Below the pieces are notes generated by a model. That model had not been told where the DNA came from. It was given only the letters and a program-made list of their open reading frames with translations, and ran no database searches. 64,000 nt of DNA from Sedimenticola sp. (GTDB lineage: Bacteria > Pseudomonadota > Gammaproteobacteria > Chromatiales > Chromatiaceae). Made by a program: the position numbers and the translations under genes. The stretch lies in contig JAMOLT010000061.1 in assembly GCA_027068915.1 (NCBI GenBank), positions 1 to 64,000 of the forward strand, in the 5' to 3' direction. This document shows, piece after piece, positions 17,225 to 26,800 of the stretch (position 1 is its first letter; the number at the start of each line of letters is the position of its first letter).

Positions 17225-19693
17225 TCAGTTGGAACGCAATACATGGATCGGTGGCGTGCTGAGCAGGCTGCGCATCACCAGAAACCCGATCAGCACCAGC
17301 CCCAGCAGGCCGCCCGCCATCCCGGTCAGCCATAGCTGGAAGTTCAGCCCCGCTTCCAGCCCAAAAAGGTGATCGGCAATCAGCTGCTCTGCTACAGCAG
17401 CCAGGGTTGCCCCCAAAAATCCGGAGAATATCCCTAGCAAGCCGAACTCTGTCAGCATGGCCGTTGTCACCAGACTGCGGCCGGCCCCCAGGGTTCGCAA
17501 GATGGCGATCTCGGCAGCGCGCTCCTTGCGGCTGATCTGCACCGCGCTCAAGGTGACCAGCGCTGCGGCCAGCAGCGTAAAGAGGAATACCGATTCCACC
17601 GCCAGTGCCCCCTTGTCCATAATGCCCCGCACCCGTTGCAGCATGGGACGAATATCCAGCAGCGAGATCGAAGGATAGTCTTCCGCCAGCTTGCGCACCA
17701 CCAAAGCCGTGTTGTGCTCATCAAGATACAGGCTGCTGATATAGGCCACGGGCAGATCCGCCATCAGTCCGGCATTTCCCTGAATGAAAAAATTCACATT
17801 GAATGAATCCCAGGCCACGCTGCGCAGGTTGGTTACCTCGGCACTTAAGAGTTGACCGGCCACATCGAAGGTCAGCAAGCTTCCCACATGGATGCCCAGG
17901 GTTTCGGCCAGCTTGGCTTCAACGCTGAATCCTCCCGGCCGTCCTGGGGAAAACGTCCAGTGGGCACCGGCAACAACCTTGTTGTCCGACTGCAATCGAT
18001 CCGAAAAGCCCAGGCTGAATTCACGCGCCAGCAGATGCCTGGCGCGCTCGTCTTCAAATTGGTTCGCATTCACCGGCTGTCCGTCCAGTTGAATCAGCCG
18101 CCCTCTCGCTGTGGCATACATGCCGGAGTGTTTGACGCCCTGCTCATCGAACCAGCGCTGCAGCGACAGCTGTTCTCCCGGCTGTATATTGATCAGAAAA
18201 TGATTGGGCACCTGAACAGGCAGGCTGTCCTGCCAGGTTTCCAGAAGATCAACCCGCACAAGAGCCAACAGCAGCAACATGGTGATCCCCATGGTAAAAC
18301 CCAGCAATTGCCAGAGGGTCAGGCCGGGATTTCTGGTTAACGCCGCAATACCGATGCCAACACCTCCTGCCTTGCCACGAAATGGCTTGAGGAGAAAGAT
18401 CATCATCCAGCCGAATACGGTCACCAGCAGGATAACAACCGCTATCAGCGACAACAGGGCGGCCGCCAGCCGCCAGTCCTGCACCTGCCAGATCACCAGT
18501 GCAGCGAAGACTATTGCGGCAGTCCCCCAGGACAACCATCCGGAAATCTTCAATGGTTCGAGATCGCGCCGCAGCACCCGCAAAGGCGCGATATGGCGAA
18601 TACGCCACAATGCCGGCAGGGAGAAGCCGCACAACAGGATCAGGGCATAGGTGAAACCCAGACCCGCCGAGCGCCAGCCCGGCATGGGCAATTGTTCTCC
18701 GAACCAATCACCCACCAAAACGTAAAGTGCTTGCTGTCCCAGGTAGCCTGCGGCAATACCGAGCAGGCTGCCCAGCAAGAAAACCAGGAGAAGCTCATGG
18801 AGGTGGTACTTCAGAACCTGGGCAGCGCTCATGCCCAGGGTGCGCATGACGGCAACGCCATCCATGGCCTGGGCGACATATTGCCTCGCGGCCAGCATGA
18901 TCGCTATTCCCGACAGCAGGCTGGCACACAGGGCGGCCAGTTGCAAAAAACGCCGTCCCCGCTCCAATGCCATACGCATCTCGGGGCGGGCATTCTCCAT
19001 CCCCATGATCTTTGCGCCCAGTGGCAGACGGGATGCCAGCCAGCGCCGCATTCGCTCAACAGCATCTGCCGGCCCGGCAACGAGAAAACGATACTGCGCC
19101 CGGCTGGCTGGGGTCAGCAGGCCGCTGGCCGGAATATCCTCGTAGTTCATCATCAGCTGGGGTGCAAACTGAAACAGGCTGCCCCCCATATCCGGCTCCT
19201 GTTTCACCTCGCCTTGCACTTTTAGCAACAGCTTCCCCAGGGGCACCTGGATTCCTCCGCGATCAATAGCCAGCGCCCTGTACAGGGATGGGCTGGCATA
19301 GGCATGCCCCGGGGCGGGGGCGGCACTCACCATGCCCTGTTCCGTGGCAACCAACAGTTTTCCCCGCAGGGGGTAATCGCTATCCACGGCTTTTACCTGC
19401 ACCAGCACAGGCTTGTCCTGATGAAAAATGACGCTGGGAAAAATGACCTGCCTCGATGTTCCCAGCCCGAGGCTGTTCGCCTGCCGCACCCAGGTCGGCG
19501 GTGCGGCATCACCTTGCTGCACCAGAAGATCGGCAGCCATCAGTGCCGAACCCTGCAATAACATTGCCTTGTCTACACGGTCCACGAAGAAAGCCACAGA
19601 TGTCAGGGCAGTCACTGCAATCACCAGTGCCGTCATCAGAATCAGCAGTGCCTTGTTCCGCCATACGCGGAGCAGGGATGAAGGGAGGGGCAT
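17225..19693 (-). CDS. FtsX-type ABC transporter permease (YbbP-like)
   Basis: An 822-residue membrane protein with the YbbP layout: one N-terminal membrane helix (ALLILMTALVIAVTALTSVA), a large periplasmic domain, three to four helices around residues 250-470, a second periplasmic domain, and three C-terminal helices. FtsX motifs include VAVMRTLGMSAAQVL and EIAILRTLGAGRSLV. These permeases work with an ATPase to extract or move substrates at the inner membrane. The start overlaps the end of the ATPase gene at 19693. The substrate is unknown. Confidence 0.88.
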   Translation of the reverse strand: MPLPSSLLRVWRNKALLILMTALVIAVTALTSVAFFVDRVDKAMLLQGSALMAADLLVQQGDAAPPTWVRQANSLGLGTSRQVIFPSVIFHQDKPVLVQVKAVDSDYPLRGKLLVATEQGMVSAAPAPGHAYASPSLYRALAIDRGGIQVPLGKLLLKVQGEVKQEPDMGGSLFQFAPQLMMNYEDIPASGLLTPASRAQYRFLVAGPADAVERMRRWLASRLPLGAKIMGMENARPEMRMALERGRRFLQLAALCASLLSGIAIMLAARQYVAQAMDGVAVMRTLGMSAAQVLKYHLHELLLVFLLGSLLGIAAGYLGQQALYVLVGDWFGEQLPMPGWRSAGLGFTYALILLCGFSLPALWRIRHIAPLRVLRRDLEPLKISGWLSWGTAAIVFAALVIWQVQDWRLAAALLSLIAVVILLVTVFGWMMIFLLKPFRGKAGGVGIGIAALTRNPGLTLWQLLGFTMGITMLLLLALVRVDLLETWQDSLPVQVPNHFLINIQPGEQLSLQRWFDEQGVKHSGMYATARGRLIQLDGQPVNANQFEDERARHLLAREFSLGFSDRLQSDNKVVAGAHWTFSPGRPGGFSVEAKLAETLGIHVGSLLTFDVAGQLLSAEVTNLRSVAWDSFNVNFFIQGNAGLMADLPVAYISSLYLDEHNTALVVRKLAEDYPSISLLDIRPMLQRVRGIMDKGALAVESVFLFTLLAAALVTLSAVQISRKERAAEIAILRTLGAGRSLVTTAMLTEFGLLGIFSGFLGATLAAVAEQLIADHLFGLEAGLNFQLWLTGMAGGLLGLVLIGFLVMRSLLSTPPIHVLRSN

Positions 19694-20370
19694 CAGTCCG
19701 CACTCATCAATTTGCCATGCTCCAGACGGCAGATCCGGTTGCAGCGACCGGCAAGCTGCTCATCGTGCGTCACCAACACCAGTGCAGTGGCGCAGCGATC
19801 CCGCAGGGAGAACATCAGGTCGATGATTTGCTGTCCGGTCTCAGGATCCAGGTTACCCGTAGGCTCGTCTGCAAACAGGATTCGGGGATCCCCGGCAAAG
19901 GCCCGTGCCAGCGCCACCCGTTGCTGTTCACCGCCGGACAACTGCCGGGGGAGATGATCGGCGCGTTCCGTCAGCCCCACCGCGTCCAGCAACTGTTCGG
20001 CTTGCTGCTTCCGGTTATGCACTCTGGATAGTTTCAGGGGCAGGGCCACGTTTTCGAAGGCGGTCATGCCGGGCAGCAGCTGGAAGGACTGGAAAACAAA
20101 TCCCACTTGCCCCAGCCGCAGCCGGGCGCGGGCATCTTCCCCCAGGTTTGTCATATCCTTTCCGAGCAGTGCAATCTTTCCGGCAGTAGGCTCATCCAGG
20201 CCTGCCAGCAAACCCAGCAATGTGGACTTGCCGGATCCGGATGCCCCCAGCAAAGCCACAGCCTCACCGGAATTGACATTCAGGTCAACACCCGTGAGGA
20301 TGCTGAGCAAGGATCCATCCGGAGCCTGCACATCTTTTATTACATCTGTTGCCGATATGAGAATAGTCAT
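19693..20370 (-). CDS. ybbA: ABC transporter ATPase (YbbA/LolD-like)
   Basis: A 225-residue ATPase of the MacB/LolD type. It has Walker A GASGSGKST, the Q-loop in VFQSFQLLPGM, signature LSGGEQQRVALARA, Walker B ILFADEPT and switch His in LVTHDEQL. The ATG at 20370 gives the usual length; the longer frame starts inside tesA. It pairs with the permease encoded immediately downstream. The start overlaps by 14 bp the 5' end of the divergent tesA gene, as in the well-known tesA-ybbA pairing. Confidence 0.92.
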   Translation of the reverse strand: MTILISATDVIKDVQAPDGSLLSILTGVDLNVNSGEAVALLGASGSGKSTLLGLLAGLDEPTAGKIALLGKDMTNLGEDARARLRLGQVGFVFQSFQLLPGMTAFENVALPLKLSRVHNRKQQAEQLLDAVGLTERADHLPRQLSGGEQQRVALARAFAGDPRILFADEPTGNLDPETGQQIIDLMFSLRDRCATALVLVTHDEQLAGRCNRICRLEHGKLMSAD

Positions 20371-20971
20371 TTGCCTGCTGCTATTGCACCTGTTGCCTGC
20401 ATGGGCCGCCAACGCCCATGCCAATGGCGTTATCCTGATCATGGGGGACAGCCTGAGTATGGGTTATGGTATCAGCAAGGAAGAATCCTGGCCTGCCCTT
20501 CTTCAGCAACGGCTGGATCAGCTGGGCTATCGCTATCGGGTGGCCAATGCCAGCATCAGCGGCGACACCAGCCATGGTGGGTTGAGCCGTCTGCCAAAAA
20601 CCCTCTCAAGGGAAAAACCCAGTATCGTCATCATCGCACTGGGCGCCAATGACGGCCTGCGCGGACTGCGCCTTCAGGACACCACCGACAATCTGGAGCA
20701 GATGACGGTTCTCAGTCAGGAGTCGGGGGCGAAGGTGCTGCTGCTCGGCATCCAGCTACCTTACAACTATGGTCAGACCTACCGGGAAAGATTTCATCGC
20801 ATCTATGCGCAGATTGCACAGAAAAAGCATACCGCCATCGTCCCTTTCTTTCTTCAGGGCGTGGCGGAAACCAGAGCCATGATGCAGCCGGACGGTCTGC
20901 ATCCGTCAGCCACCGCCCAGCCGGCCATTCTTGAAAATGTCTGGCGGAAACTGCTTCCCTTGCTGAACTGA
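20357..20971 (+). CDS. tesA: Acyl-CoA thioesterase/lysophospholipase TesA
   Basis: A 204-residue SGNH hydrolase of the periplasm. The ATG at 20357 gives a signal peptide (MRIVICLLLLHLLPAWAANA). Block I is MGDSLSMGYG with the nucleophilic Ser, block III is LGANDGLRG, and block V is DGLHPS with Asp and His. It cleaves thioesters and lysophospholipids. The start lies inside the 5' end of the divergent ybbA gene. The stop overlaps the following gene as TGATG. Confidence 0.93.
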   Translation: MRIVICLLLLHLLPAWAANAHANGVILIMGDSLSMGYGISKEESWPALLQQRLDQLGYRYRVANASISGDTSHGGLSRLPKTLSREKPSIVIIALGANDGLRGLRLQDTTDNLEQMTVLSQESGAKVLLLGIQLPYNYGQTYRERFHRIYAQIAQKKHTAIVPFFLQGVAETRAMMQPDGLHPSATAQPAILENVWRKLLPLLN

Positions 20972-21654
20972 TGCATTATCTGCTGCTGATTCTCCTATTA
21001 CTTGCCGCCATATTCGGCCCCCAATGGTGGGTGCAGCGCGTCCTCAATCGCTACAATCAGCATCCGGAAGAAAACTTTCCCGGCACAGGGAGTGAACTGG
21101 CAAGGCATTTGCTAAACCAGTTTGGGCTGGATGATGTTCGCGTGGAAATGACGGATCAAGGTGACCACTATGACCCGACGGAACGTAGCGTACGGCTCAC
21201 ACCCGACAAATTCAACGGCAAGACCTTGACGGCCATCACCGTCGCGGCCCATGAAGTGGGACATGCCCTGCAACACCATGCTGGCGAGTCCATGTTTGCC
21301 TGGCGGAATCGCCTGGTCATGGCGGCCATCTGGGGACAACGCCTCGGCTCTTTCCTGTTGTTCGCCACACCGCTGCTGGTCATTTTCACCCGTGCACCTT
21401 CGGCGGGCATCATCTCGTTCATCGGTGCTTTTCTGTTGATGGGCATGGGAATACTGGTACAGCTGGTCACCGTTCCCGTGGAGATAGATGCCAGTTTCAA
21501 CAAAGCATTGCCCCTGCTGAAGAACGGCTATCTGGAAGAATCCCAGCATAGCGCTGCCAAGCAAATCCTGCGCGCCGCTGCCTGGACCTATGTGGCCGCA
21601 TCTCTGGCCGGGTTGTTGAATTTTTGGCGCTGGATACAGGTATTGCGCAGATAG
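20971..21654 (+). CDS. Neutral zinc metallopeptidase (YugP-like membrane protein)
   Basis: A 227-residue protein. It has a hydrophobic N-terminal helix, then a zinc-binding HEXXH motif in VAAHEVGHALQHH (about residue 94), then two or three membrane helices (VMAAIWGQRLGSFLLFATPLLV, IISFIGAFLLMGMGILVQLV). The conserved PVEIDASFNKA segment is typical of the YugP/zinc-peptidase-2 family. The substrate is unknown. It is coupled to tesA by a one-base overlap. Confidence 0.85.
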   Translation: MHYLLLILLLLAAIFGPQWWVQRVLNRYNQHPEENFPGTGSELARHLLNQFGLDDVRVEMTDQGDHYDPTERSVRLTPDKFNGKTLTAITVAAHEVGHALQHHAGESMFAWRNRLVMAAIWGQRLGSFLLFATPLLVIFTRAPSAGIISFIGAFLLMGMGILVQLVTVPVEIDASFNKALPLLKNGYLEESQHSAAKQILRAAAWTYVAASLAGLLNFWRWIQVLRR

Positions 21655-21714
21655 ACGCCTTCGGTTCCTGTCCTCATGTTGACGCAGCGCAAGCCAACTG
21701 GCAGACTGCGCACC

Positions 21715-21870
21715 TCGCCAGAAGGTGCTCTGCAGTTTGTAGCTCAGAGTTAAACGGGAAGCCGGTGAAATACCGGCACTGCCCCCGCAACGGTGATTGG
21801 GAAAGCAAAGCGGCAACTGCCACTGGGATCTTGACATCCCGGGAAGGCGCTGCTTTCGGAGTCTCTCCAC
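21715..21870 (+). promoter_or_regulatory. Cobalamin riboswitch
   Basis: The leader before btuB has the cobalamin aptamer core: AAACGGGAAGCCGGTGAAAT at 21752, then CCGGCACTGCCCCCGCAACG, and the B12 box GCCACTGGGA at 21819-21828. Pairing arms surround these. Binding of adenosylcobalamin should shut down btuB when the cofactor is plentiful. The expression platform lies between about 21870 and the btuB start. The limits given are approximate. Confidence 0.92.
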
Positions 21871-21948
21871 CCCATCAGTCCGGATACCGGCCTTCAGGTG
21901 CGTCCCCTAACCCGGCGCGGGTGTGCGCCCTCGACAAGGAATACCACC

Positions 21949-23730
21949 ATGAAGTTTTCTACCCTCACCCTGGCGCTGGCCATGGGATCTACTCCCCTGT
22001 TAGCGGCTGAATCACTGGAAACCATAGTAGTCACCGCCACTGGTTATCCCACTGCCATTGACGATACCCTGGCAAGCATGGAGATCATTACCACAGAAGA
22101 AATTCAGCGCTCCGCCGCTACCGATGTTGCCGATCTACTCAAGTTCCATACGGGTCTGGAATTCGGTCGCAACGGTGGCCCCGGCCAAGCGACTTCCCTG
22201 TTTATTCGCGGCACGGAAAGCGATCAGAATCTGATTATGATCGATGGCGTGGCCATTAACTCCGGCAGCGTGGGAAGCACCGCCCTGCAGCACATCGACC
22301 CTCGGAATATCGAGCGTATCGAAATCTACAAAGGCCCCCGCTCCACCCTCTGGGGCTCCGGCGCCATCGGCGGCGTAATCAATATCATCACCCGCAAGGC
22401 CGGCGGCAAAGCGCTGAGCTACGGTGGCTCTGTGGAAGGCGGCAGCGACAGCACCTGGCGGGGCAATGCACATATTGGTCATGCGAAGGACAACCACCAT
22501 ATCAGCGCTTCCATCTCCTATCAGGAAACCAACGGTTTTCCCACCCTGTCCAGTTCCGACATCGACCGTGGCTACGACAATACCAGCCTTGATCTGGAGG
22601 CAGGTTTCGATGCAGGCATGCATAGCTTCAGCGCCAGCCACTGGCAGGCGCTGGGCAACAACCAATATCTTGATTACTTCGGCAACCCTCTGGATCAGGA
22701 TTTTCTCAACAGTCGCAGCAGTCTGAGCTGGGCGGCGGCTTTCCATGAGCAATGGACCGGCACCCTGGAGTTGGCCCATGTACGCGACCATATCGACCAG
22801 AACCAGAGCAGGGATTCCGTACGCACGGATCGAACAGAGCTGTCCTGGCGCAATAATCTGGCCGTAAGCAGTCAGGATCATCTGTTGTTGGGCGTAAAGG
22901 CCAGCAACGAAGATGTCACAGCAAAAGGCGACTTCTCGCCCTATGATGCAGACACGGATTTCATCGAGGCCTGGGGGCAGTACGACCTGCAGCGGGGCAA
23001 TCACCATGCTATCGCCGGCGTCCGCTATCTGGATCATGACGATGCGGGTAGCCACTTCACCTGGAGCCTGAACTACGGTTACAACTTTGGCGACCATACC
23101 CGCGCCTGGGCCAGCGCTGCCACGGCTTTTCGCGTACCCAGCGCCAATGAACGCTTCGGCTTTGGCGGCAATCCGGATCTGGAACCGGAAGAATCCACCT
23201 CCTACGAACTGGGCTTGAAGCACCAGGTTGCGGACAGCCATGAACTGAGCGCCTCCCTGTACCGCAACGACATCGACAACATGGTGCAATGGGTGCTGGT
23301 CACCCCGCCCTGGATCGGCTACAACCAGAACGTGGCGGAAGTGCGCATCGATGGCCTGGAGCTAGGTTACGACTACCGTGGCGAAGCGCTCAGCCTGCAT
23401 TTGGGCGGTAACTGGCAAAACCCGGAAGACCGCAGCGGCGGTGACCGGCTGCTGCGCCGGGCCGAACACAGCTTCAACGCCAGGGTGAACTACCTGCTGG
23501 GCGACTGGAGCTTTGGCGGCGACCTGCTCTATTCCGGCGAGCGAAAGGATTTTGGCGGCATCACCCTGGACAGCTATACTCTGGTAAACCTCAATGCCAG
23601 CTATCAACTGAACGAGAACTGGCAGATATTTGCCAAACTGGAAAATGCCTTCGATGAAGACTATCAACTGGCCAATGGCTACAACACCCAGGGGCGGGCC
23701 GGCTTTCTGGGCATCCGCTTCAACCACTAG
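21949..23730 (+). CDS. btuB: TonB-dependent cobalamin receptor BtuB
   Basis: A 593-residue outer-membrane receptor. The ATG at 21949 gives a signal peptide cleaved near residue 20, followed by a TonB box ETIVVTA (24-30). The plug domain includes DVADLLKFHTGLEF, FIRGTESDQNLIMIDGV and TLWGSGAIGGVINIIT. A beta-barrel follows and ends in GRAGFLGIRFNH. The longer frame to 21898 falls in the riboswitch and is rejected. It imports cobalamin with TonB energy. The riboswitch upstream and the adenosyltransferase downstream support the substrate. Confidence 0.94.
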   Translation: MKFSTLTLALAMGSTPLLAAESLETIVVTATGYPTAIDDTLASMEIITTEEIQRSAATDVADLLKFHTGLEFGRNGGPGQATSLFIRGTESDQNLIMIDGVAINSGSVGSTALQHIDPRNIERIEIYKGPRSTLWGSGAIGGVINIITRKAGGKALSYGGSVEGGSDSTWRGNAHIGHAKDNHHISASISYQETNGFPTLSSSDIDRGYDNTSLDLEAGFDAGMHSFSASHWQALGNNQYLDYFGNPLDQDFLNSRSSLSWAAAFHEQWTGTLELAHVRDHIDQNQSRDSVRTDRTELSWRNNLAVSSQDHLLLGVKASNEDVTAKGDFSPYDADTDFIEAWGQYDLQRGNHHAIAGVRYLDHDDAGSHFTWSLNYGYNFGDHTRAWASAATAFRVPSANERFGFGGNPDLEPEESTSYELGLKHQVADSHELSASLYRNDIDNMVQWVLVTPPWIGYNQNVAEVRIDGLELGYDYRGEALSLHLGGNWQNPEDRSGGDRLLRRAEHSFNARVNYLLGDWSFGGDLLYSGERKDFGGITLDSYTLVNLNASYQLNENWQIFAKLENAFDEDYQLANGYNTQGRAGFLGIRFNH

Positions 23731-23733
23731 CCT

Positions 23734-24276
23734 ATGCCCCGCCTGACCCACATCACTACCCGCAGTGGTGATGGGGGGCAGACCGGGCTGGCTGACGGCA
23801 GCCGTGTGGACAAGGACAGTCCACGCATCCAGGCTCTGGGCGACCTGGATGAACTCAACGCAGCGTTGGGCCTGCTGGCGGTGGAACTGAACAGCGTCGA
23901 ACAACAAGCCCTCGTCATCAGCATTCAACAACAGCTCTTCAACCTGGGTGGTGAACTCGCTCTGCCCGACACATCCGCTACAGACGCAGAACAGGTGCTG
24001 CGGCTGGAACAAAAGCTGGAACAAATCAATGCAACACTTCCACCACTGAAGGAGTTTGTTCTTCCCGGCGGCTCCCGCGCCGCTGCCCAGGCTCATCTTG
24101 CCCGGGCCATTTGCCGTCGCGCCGAACGCAGCCTGTGGGGACTTTCCCGTCAGGAATGGGTAAACTCTGACTCAATGAAATACCTGAACCGATTATCCGA
24201 TCTGCTATTCGTGCTGGCGCGGGCGCTGGCAAGACAATCTTCCACAACCGAACCAACCTGGGACAAAGCGCCTTGA
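23734..24276 (+). CDS. pduO: PduO-type cob(I)alamin adenosyltransferase
   Basis: A 180-residue enzyme that attaches adenosine from ATP to cob(I)alamin. Typical segments are THITTRSGDGGQTGLADG at the N-terminus (ATP binding), ALGDLDELNAALGLL, LPGGSRAAAQAHLARAICRRAER and LNRLSDLLFVLARAL. It starts 3 bp after the btuB stop, so it shares the riboswitch-controlled transcript. Import and adenosylation are thus coupled. Confidence 0.94.
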   Translation: MPRLTHITTRSGDGGQTGLADGSRVDKDSPRIQALGDLDELNAALGLLAVELNSVEQQALVISIQQQLFNLGGELALPDTSATDAEQVLRLEQKLEQINATLPPLKEFVLPGGSRAAAQAHLARAICRRAERSLWGLSRQEWVNSDSMKYLNRLSDLLFVLARALARQSSTTEPTWDKAP

Positions 24277-24304
24277 AGACCCCTGACAGGATGTTGAAAA
24301 AAAC

Positions 24305-24447
24305 CTTCCATGGCTTTTTTCAACTCGGAAAGGCAAAAATGCAATTTTGTCTTTCCTCCATTTTCAATAACTTATATTCATTGGAAATGGCCGCACGTCC
24401 TTGTGCGGTATACAGGTTGTTGAAAAACGGCATTTTTCAACAACCTG
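24305..24447. repeat. Dispersed multi-hairpin repeat, copy A
   Basis: This 143-base block matches, in reverse complement, the block at 30607-30748 at most positions. It contains four consecutive potential hairpins. One is GGAAAGGCAAAAATG...TTTGTCTTTCC. One is CATTTTCAAT...ATTGGAAATG. One is CCGCACG-TCCT-TGTGCGG. The last is CAGGTTGTTGAAAAACGG paired with CATTTTTCAACAACCTG. It lies between pduO and the FKBP gene. It is either a MITE-like element or a repeated structured RNA. Confidence 0.85.
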
Positions 24448-24553
24448 CTAACATATTTATTGACCCCACTTTCCCCAATGGCATATTCAACCGGCGTTTT
24501 CCGCCATCATCAGCCGGCATCCTGGCGCTGGACGCACACTGATGGAAGAAATC

Positions 24554-24985
24554 ATGCCCGACAGTGTCGTCACCCTGCATTTCAAACTTGGCCTGGAAGA
24601 CGGCACGGAAGCATTTGATACCGAGAACGAACCCATGACCTGCACCATGGGCGATGGAACCCTGCAGCCAGGACTGGAACTGGCCCTGTATGGTCTCAGG
24701 GCGGGCGATGAACAAACCATTACCCTGACGCCGGAACAGGCCTGGGGTGAACGCAACCCGGAATTGCTCAGAGAAATACCCCGCAGTGATTTTCCCGTCG
24801 GCAGCATGCTTGAAGCGGGCCAGATACTGGCCTTTAGCCTGCCCGATGGCGAGGAAACCACCGGCACGGTGCTGATAGTGGAAAGCGACCAGGTGCTGGT
24901 GGATTTCAACCATCCGCTGAGTGGGCACGCTGTAGTTTTTTATGCCCGGGTTCTTGAAGTAAACAACCCGATTGCAGCAGAATGA
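24554..24985 (+). CDS. fkpB: FKBP-type peptidyl-prolyl isomerase (SlpA-like)
   Basis: A 143-residue isomerase with an FKBP core: VVTLHFKLGLEDGTEAFDTE, then GDGTLQPGLELALYGLRAGD and TLTPEQAWGERNPEL, with the IF-domain insertion typical of SlpA/SlyD. The ATG at 24554 has GGAAGAA just upstream; an ATG four codons earlier at 24542 is possible but lacks a ribosome-binding site. It assists proline isomerisation and folding in the cytoplasm. SlpA-type genes often lie near ispH or lspA, which is not the case here. Confidence 0.87.
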   Translation: MPDSVVTLHFKLGLEDGTEAFDTENEPMTCTMGDGTLQPGLELALYGLRAGDEQTITLTPEQAWGERNPELLREIPRSDFPVGSMLEAGQILAFSLPDGEETTGTVLIVESDQVLVDFNHPLSGHAVVFYARVLEVNNPIAAE

Positions 24986-25093
24986 GCAAAACCCCATCGG
25001 CAGTCGCCGGGAGCGCCAGTCCCGGCTCAATGTTCTGGAGCCCAATCGAGCCACAGGCTCTGGCGAGCTTCTATAAACCAGGAGAAACAAACC

Positions 25094-26590
25094 ATGTCTG
25101 ACAAGCAACCCGAATTCAAGAAGCAGTATGAAAACTTCATCGGCGGTGAGTGGGTGGCGCCCGCGGATGGCGAATACTTTGATAACACCTCCCCCGTCAA
25201 CGGTCAGTTCCTCACCCGCATACCCCGCTCCAACGCCAAGGACATCGACCTGGCCGTGGCGGCTGCCTGGAAGGCTGCAGCCACTTGGGGGAAGACTTCC
25301 GTCACAGATCGCAGCAACATGCTGCTGAAGATCGCCGACCGCATCGAGCAGAATCTGGAAACCATCGCCCTGGCGGAAACCTGGGACAATGGCAAAGCTA
25401 TCCGCGAGACCATGGCCGCCGATATCCCCTTGGCCATCGATCACTTCCGCTATTTCGCAGGCGTCATCCGCGGCGAGTCCGGCGAAGTATCTGACCTGGA
25501 CGCCAATACCGTTTCCATGGAAATACATGAACCTCTGGGCGTAGTGGGACAGATCATCCCCTGGAACTTCCCCATCCTCATGGCCACCTGGAAACTGGCC
25601 CCGGCCCTGGCCGCAGGCAATTGCGTAGTGCTCAAGCCCGCAGAACAGACACCCACCTCTATCCTGGTGCTTATGGAGCTGATCCAGGATCTGCTGCCCC
25701 CTGGTGTGATCAACGTGGTCAACGGCTTCGGCCCCGAGGCCGGCAAGCCCCTGGCCACCCATCCAGACATCCGCAAGGTGGCCTTTACCGGCGAAACCAC
25801 CACCGGCCGCTTGATCATGCAATATGCGTCGGAAAACATCATTCCCGTGACCCTGGAGCTGGGCGGCAAATCCCCCAATATCTTCTTCGACAGCGTTATG
25901 GCCGCCGACGACAACTTCCTCGACAAGGCCATCGAAGGCCTGGTGCTGTTCGCCTTCAACCAGGGCGAGGTCTGCACCTGCCCGTCCCGGGCCCTCATTC
26001 AGGAAAACATCTATGATGAGTTCATGGAGCGCTGCCTGAAGCGCGTGGAGGCCATCAAGATGGGCGACACCCTGGATCCGGCCACCATGATGGGCGCCCA
26101 GGCATCCAACGATCAGTACGAGAAGATCCTCAACTACATCCAGATCGGTAAGGACGAGGGTGCTGAAGTACTGTGCGGCGGCGAGGCCTACAAGAATGAA
26201 GTCTATCCCGATGGCTATTACATCCAGCCCACCCTGCTCAAGGGCGACAACAGCATGCGCGTATTCCAGGAGGAAATCTTCGGCCCGGTACTATGCGTAA
26301 CCACCTTCAAAGACGAGGAAGAAGCCCTGCAAATTGCCAATGACACCCTCTACGGCCTGGGCGCTGGCGTGTGGACCCGGGACATTCACCAGATGCAAAC
26401 CTTCACCCGGGGCATCGAGGCCGGTCGCGTGTGGGCCAACTGCTATCACCTCTACCCCGCACACGCCTCCTTCGGCGGGCAGAAGAAATCCGGTATCGGC
26501 CGCGAAACCCACAAGATGATGCTCAACCACTACCGCAAGACCAAGAACATTCTCATGTCCTACGACAAGAATCCGCTGGGATTCTTCTGA
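25094..26590 (+). CDS. Aldehyde dehydrogenase (acetaldehyde type)
   Basis: A 498-residue NAD-dependent dehydrogenase of the AldB/ExaC group. The catalytic Cys294 lies in [11 protein letters not shown] and the general base Glu255 in [11 protein letters not shown]. The NAD-binding segment is [19 protein letters not shown]. The double Cys (294, 296) and the C-terminal [11 protein letters not shown] are typical of acetaldehyde dehydrogenases that are encoded with DUF779 proteins, as seen downstream. It oxidises acetaldehyde to acetate, which would feed the acetyl-CoA synthetase encoded at the right edge. AGGAG-like bases precede the ATG. Confidence 0.93.
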   Translation: MSDKQPEFKKQYENFIGGEWVAPADGEYFDNTSPVNGQFLTRIPRSNAKDIDLAVAAAWKAAATWGKTSVTDRSNMLLKIADRIEQNLETIALAETWDNGKAIRETMAADIPLAIDHFRYFAGVIRGESGEVSDLDANTVSMEIHEPLGVVGQIIPWNFPILMATWKLAPALAAGNCVVLKPAEQTPTSILVLMELIQDLLPPGVINVVNGFGPEAGKPLATHPDIRKVAFTGETTTGRLIMQYASENIIPVTLELGGKSPNIFFDSVMAADDNFLDKAIEGLVLFAFNQGEVCTCPSRALIQENIYDEFMERCLKRVEAIKMGDTLDPATMMGAQASNDQYEKILNYIQIGKDEGAEVLCGGEAYKNEVYPDGYYIQPTLLKGDNSMRVFQEEIFGPVLCVTTFKDEEEALQIANDTLYGLGAGVWTRDIHQMQTFTRGIEAGRVWANCYHLYPAHASFGGQKKSGIGRETHKMMLNHYRKTKNILMSYDKNPLGFF

Positions 26591-26606
26591 TCCCGACCCG
26601 AGGGAG

Positions 26607-26731
26607 TGCAGGAGCGACGCCATGCGTTGCTCCTGCAATAGCGATTGAGCAAGGTAGGTCGGGCAAAGCGTAGCGTGCCCGGCAGGGCTGTTTGTGTTGG
26701 GCACAGCCTGACGGCCTTTGCCCAACCTACC
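26607..26731. repeat. REP-like palindromic element
   Basis: GGTAGGTCGGGCAAAG (26653-26668) pairs with CTTTGCCCAACCTACC (26716-26731) with one mismatch. Inside are GCGTAGCGTGCCCGGC and GTTGGGCACAGCC. A second hairpin, TGCAGGAGCGAC...GTTGCTCCTGCA, lies at about 26607-26637. Such GTAGGTTGGGCAAAGCG units are common dispersed repeats in proteobacterial genomes. It fills the gap between the dehydrogenase and DUF779 genes. Confidence 0.75.
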
Positions 26732-26800
26732 AATCGCCAATGAACTGGCCTGTTGCAGGAGCGACACCAGAATCACCAATACAACGACCGGAACACACAG

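Noticed and set aside
22135-23289. 384-residue open frame on the minus strand
   Set aside because: It lies antisense to btuB and shows no protein-like segments.
26607-26731. Possible CRISPR array
   Set aside because: Repeats are palindromic and not evenly spaced with unique spacers; it fits a REP-like element.
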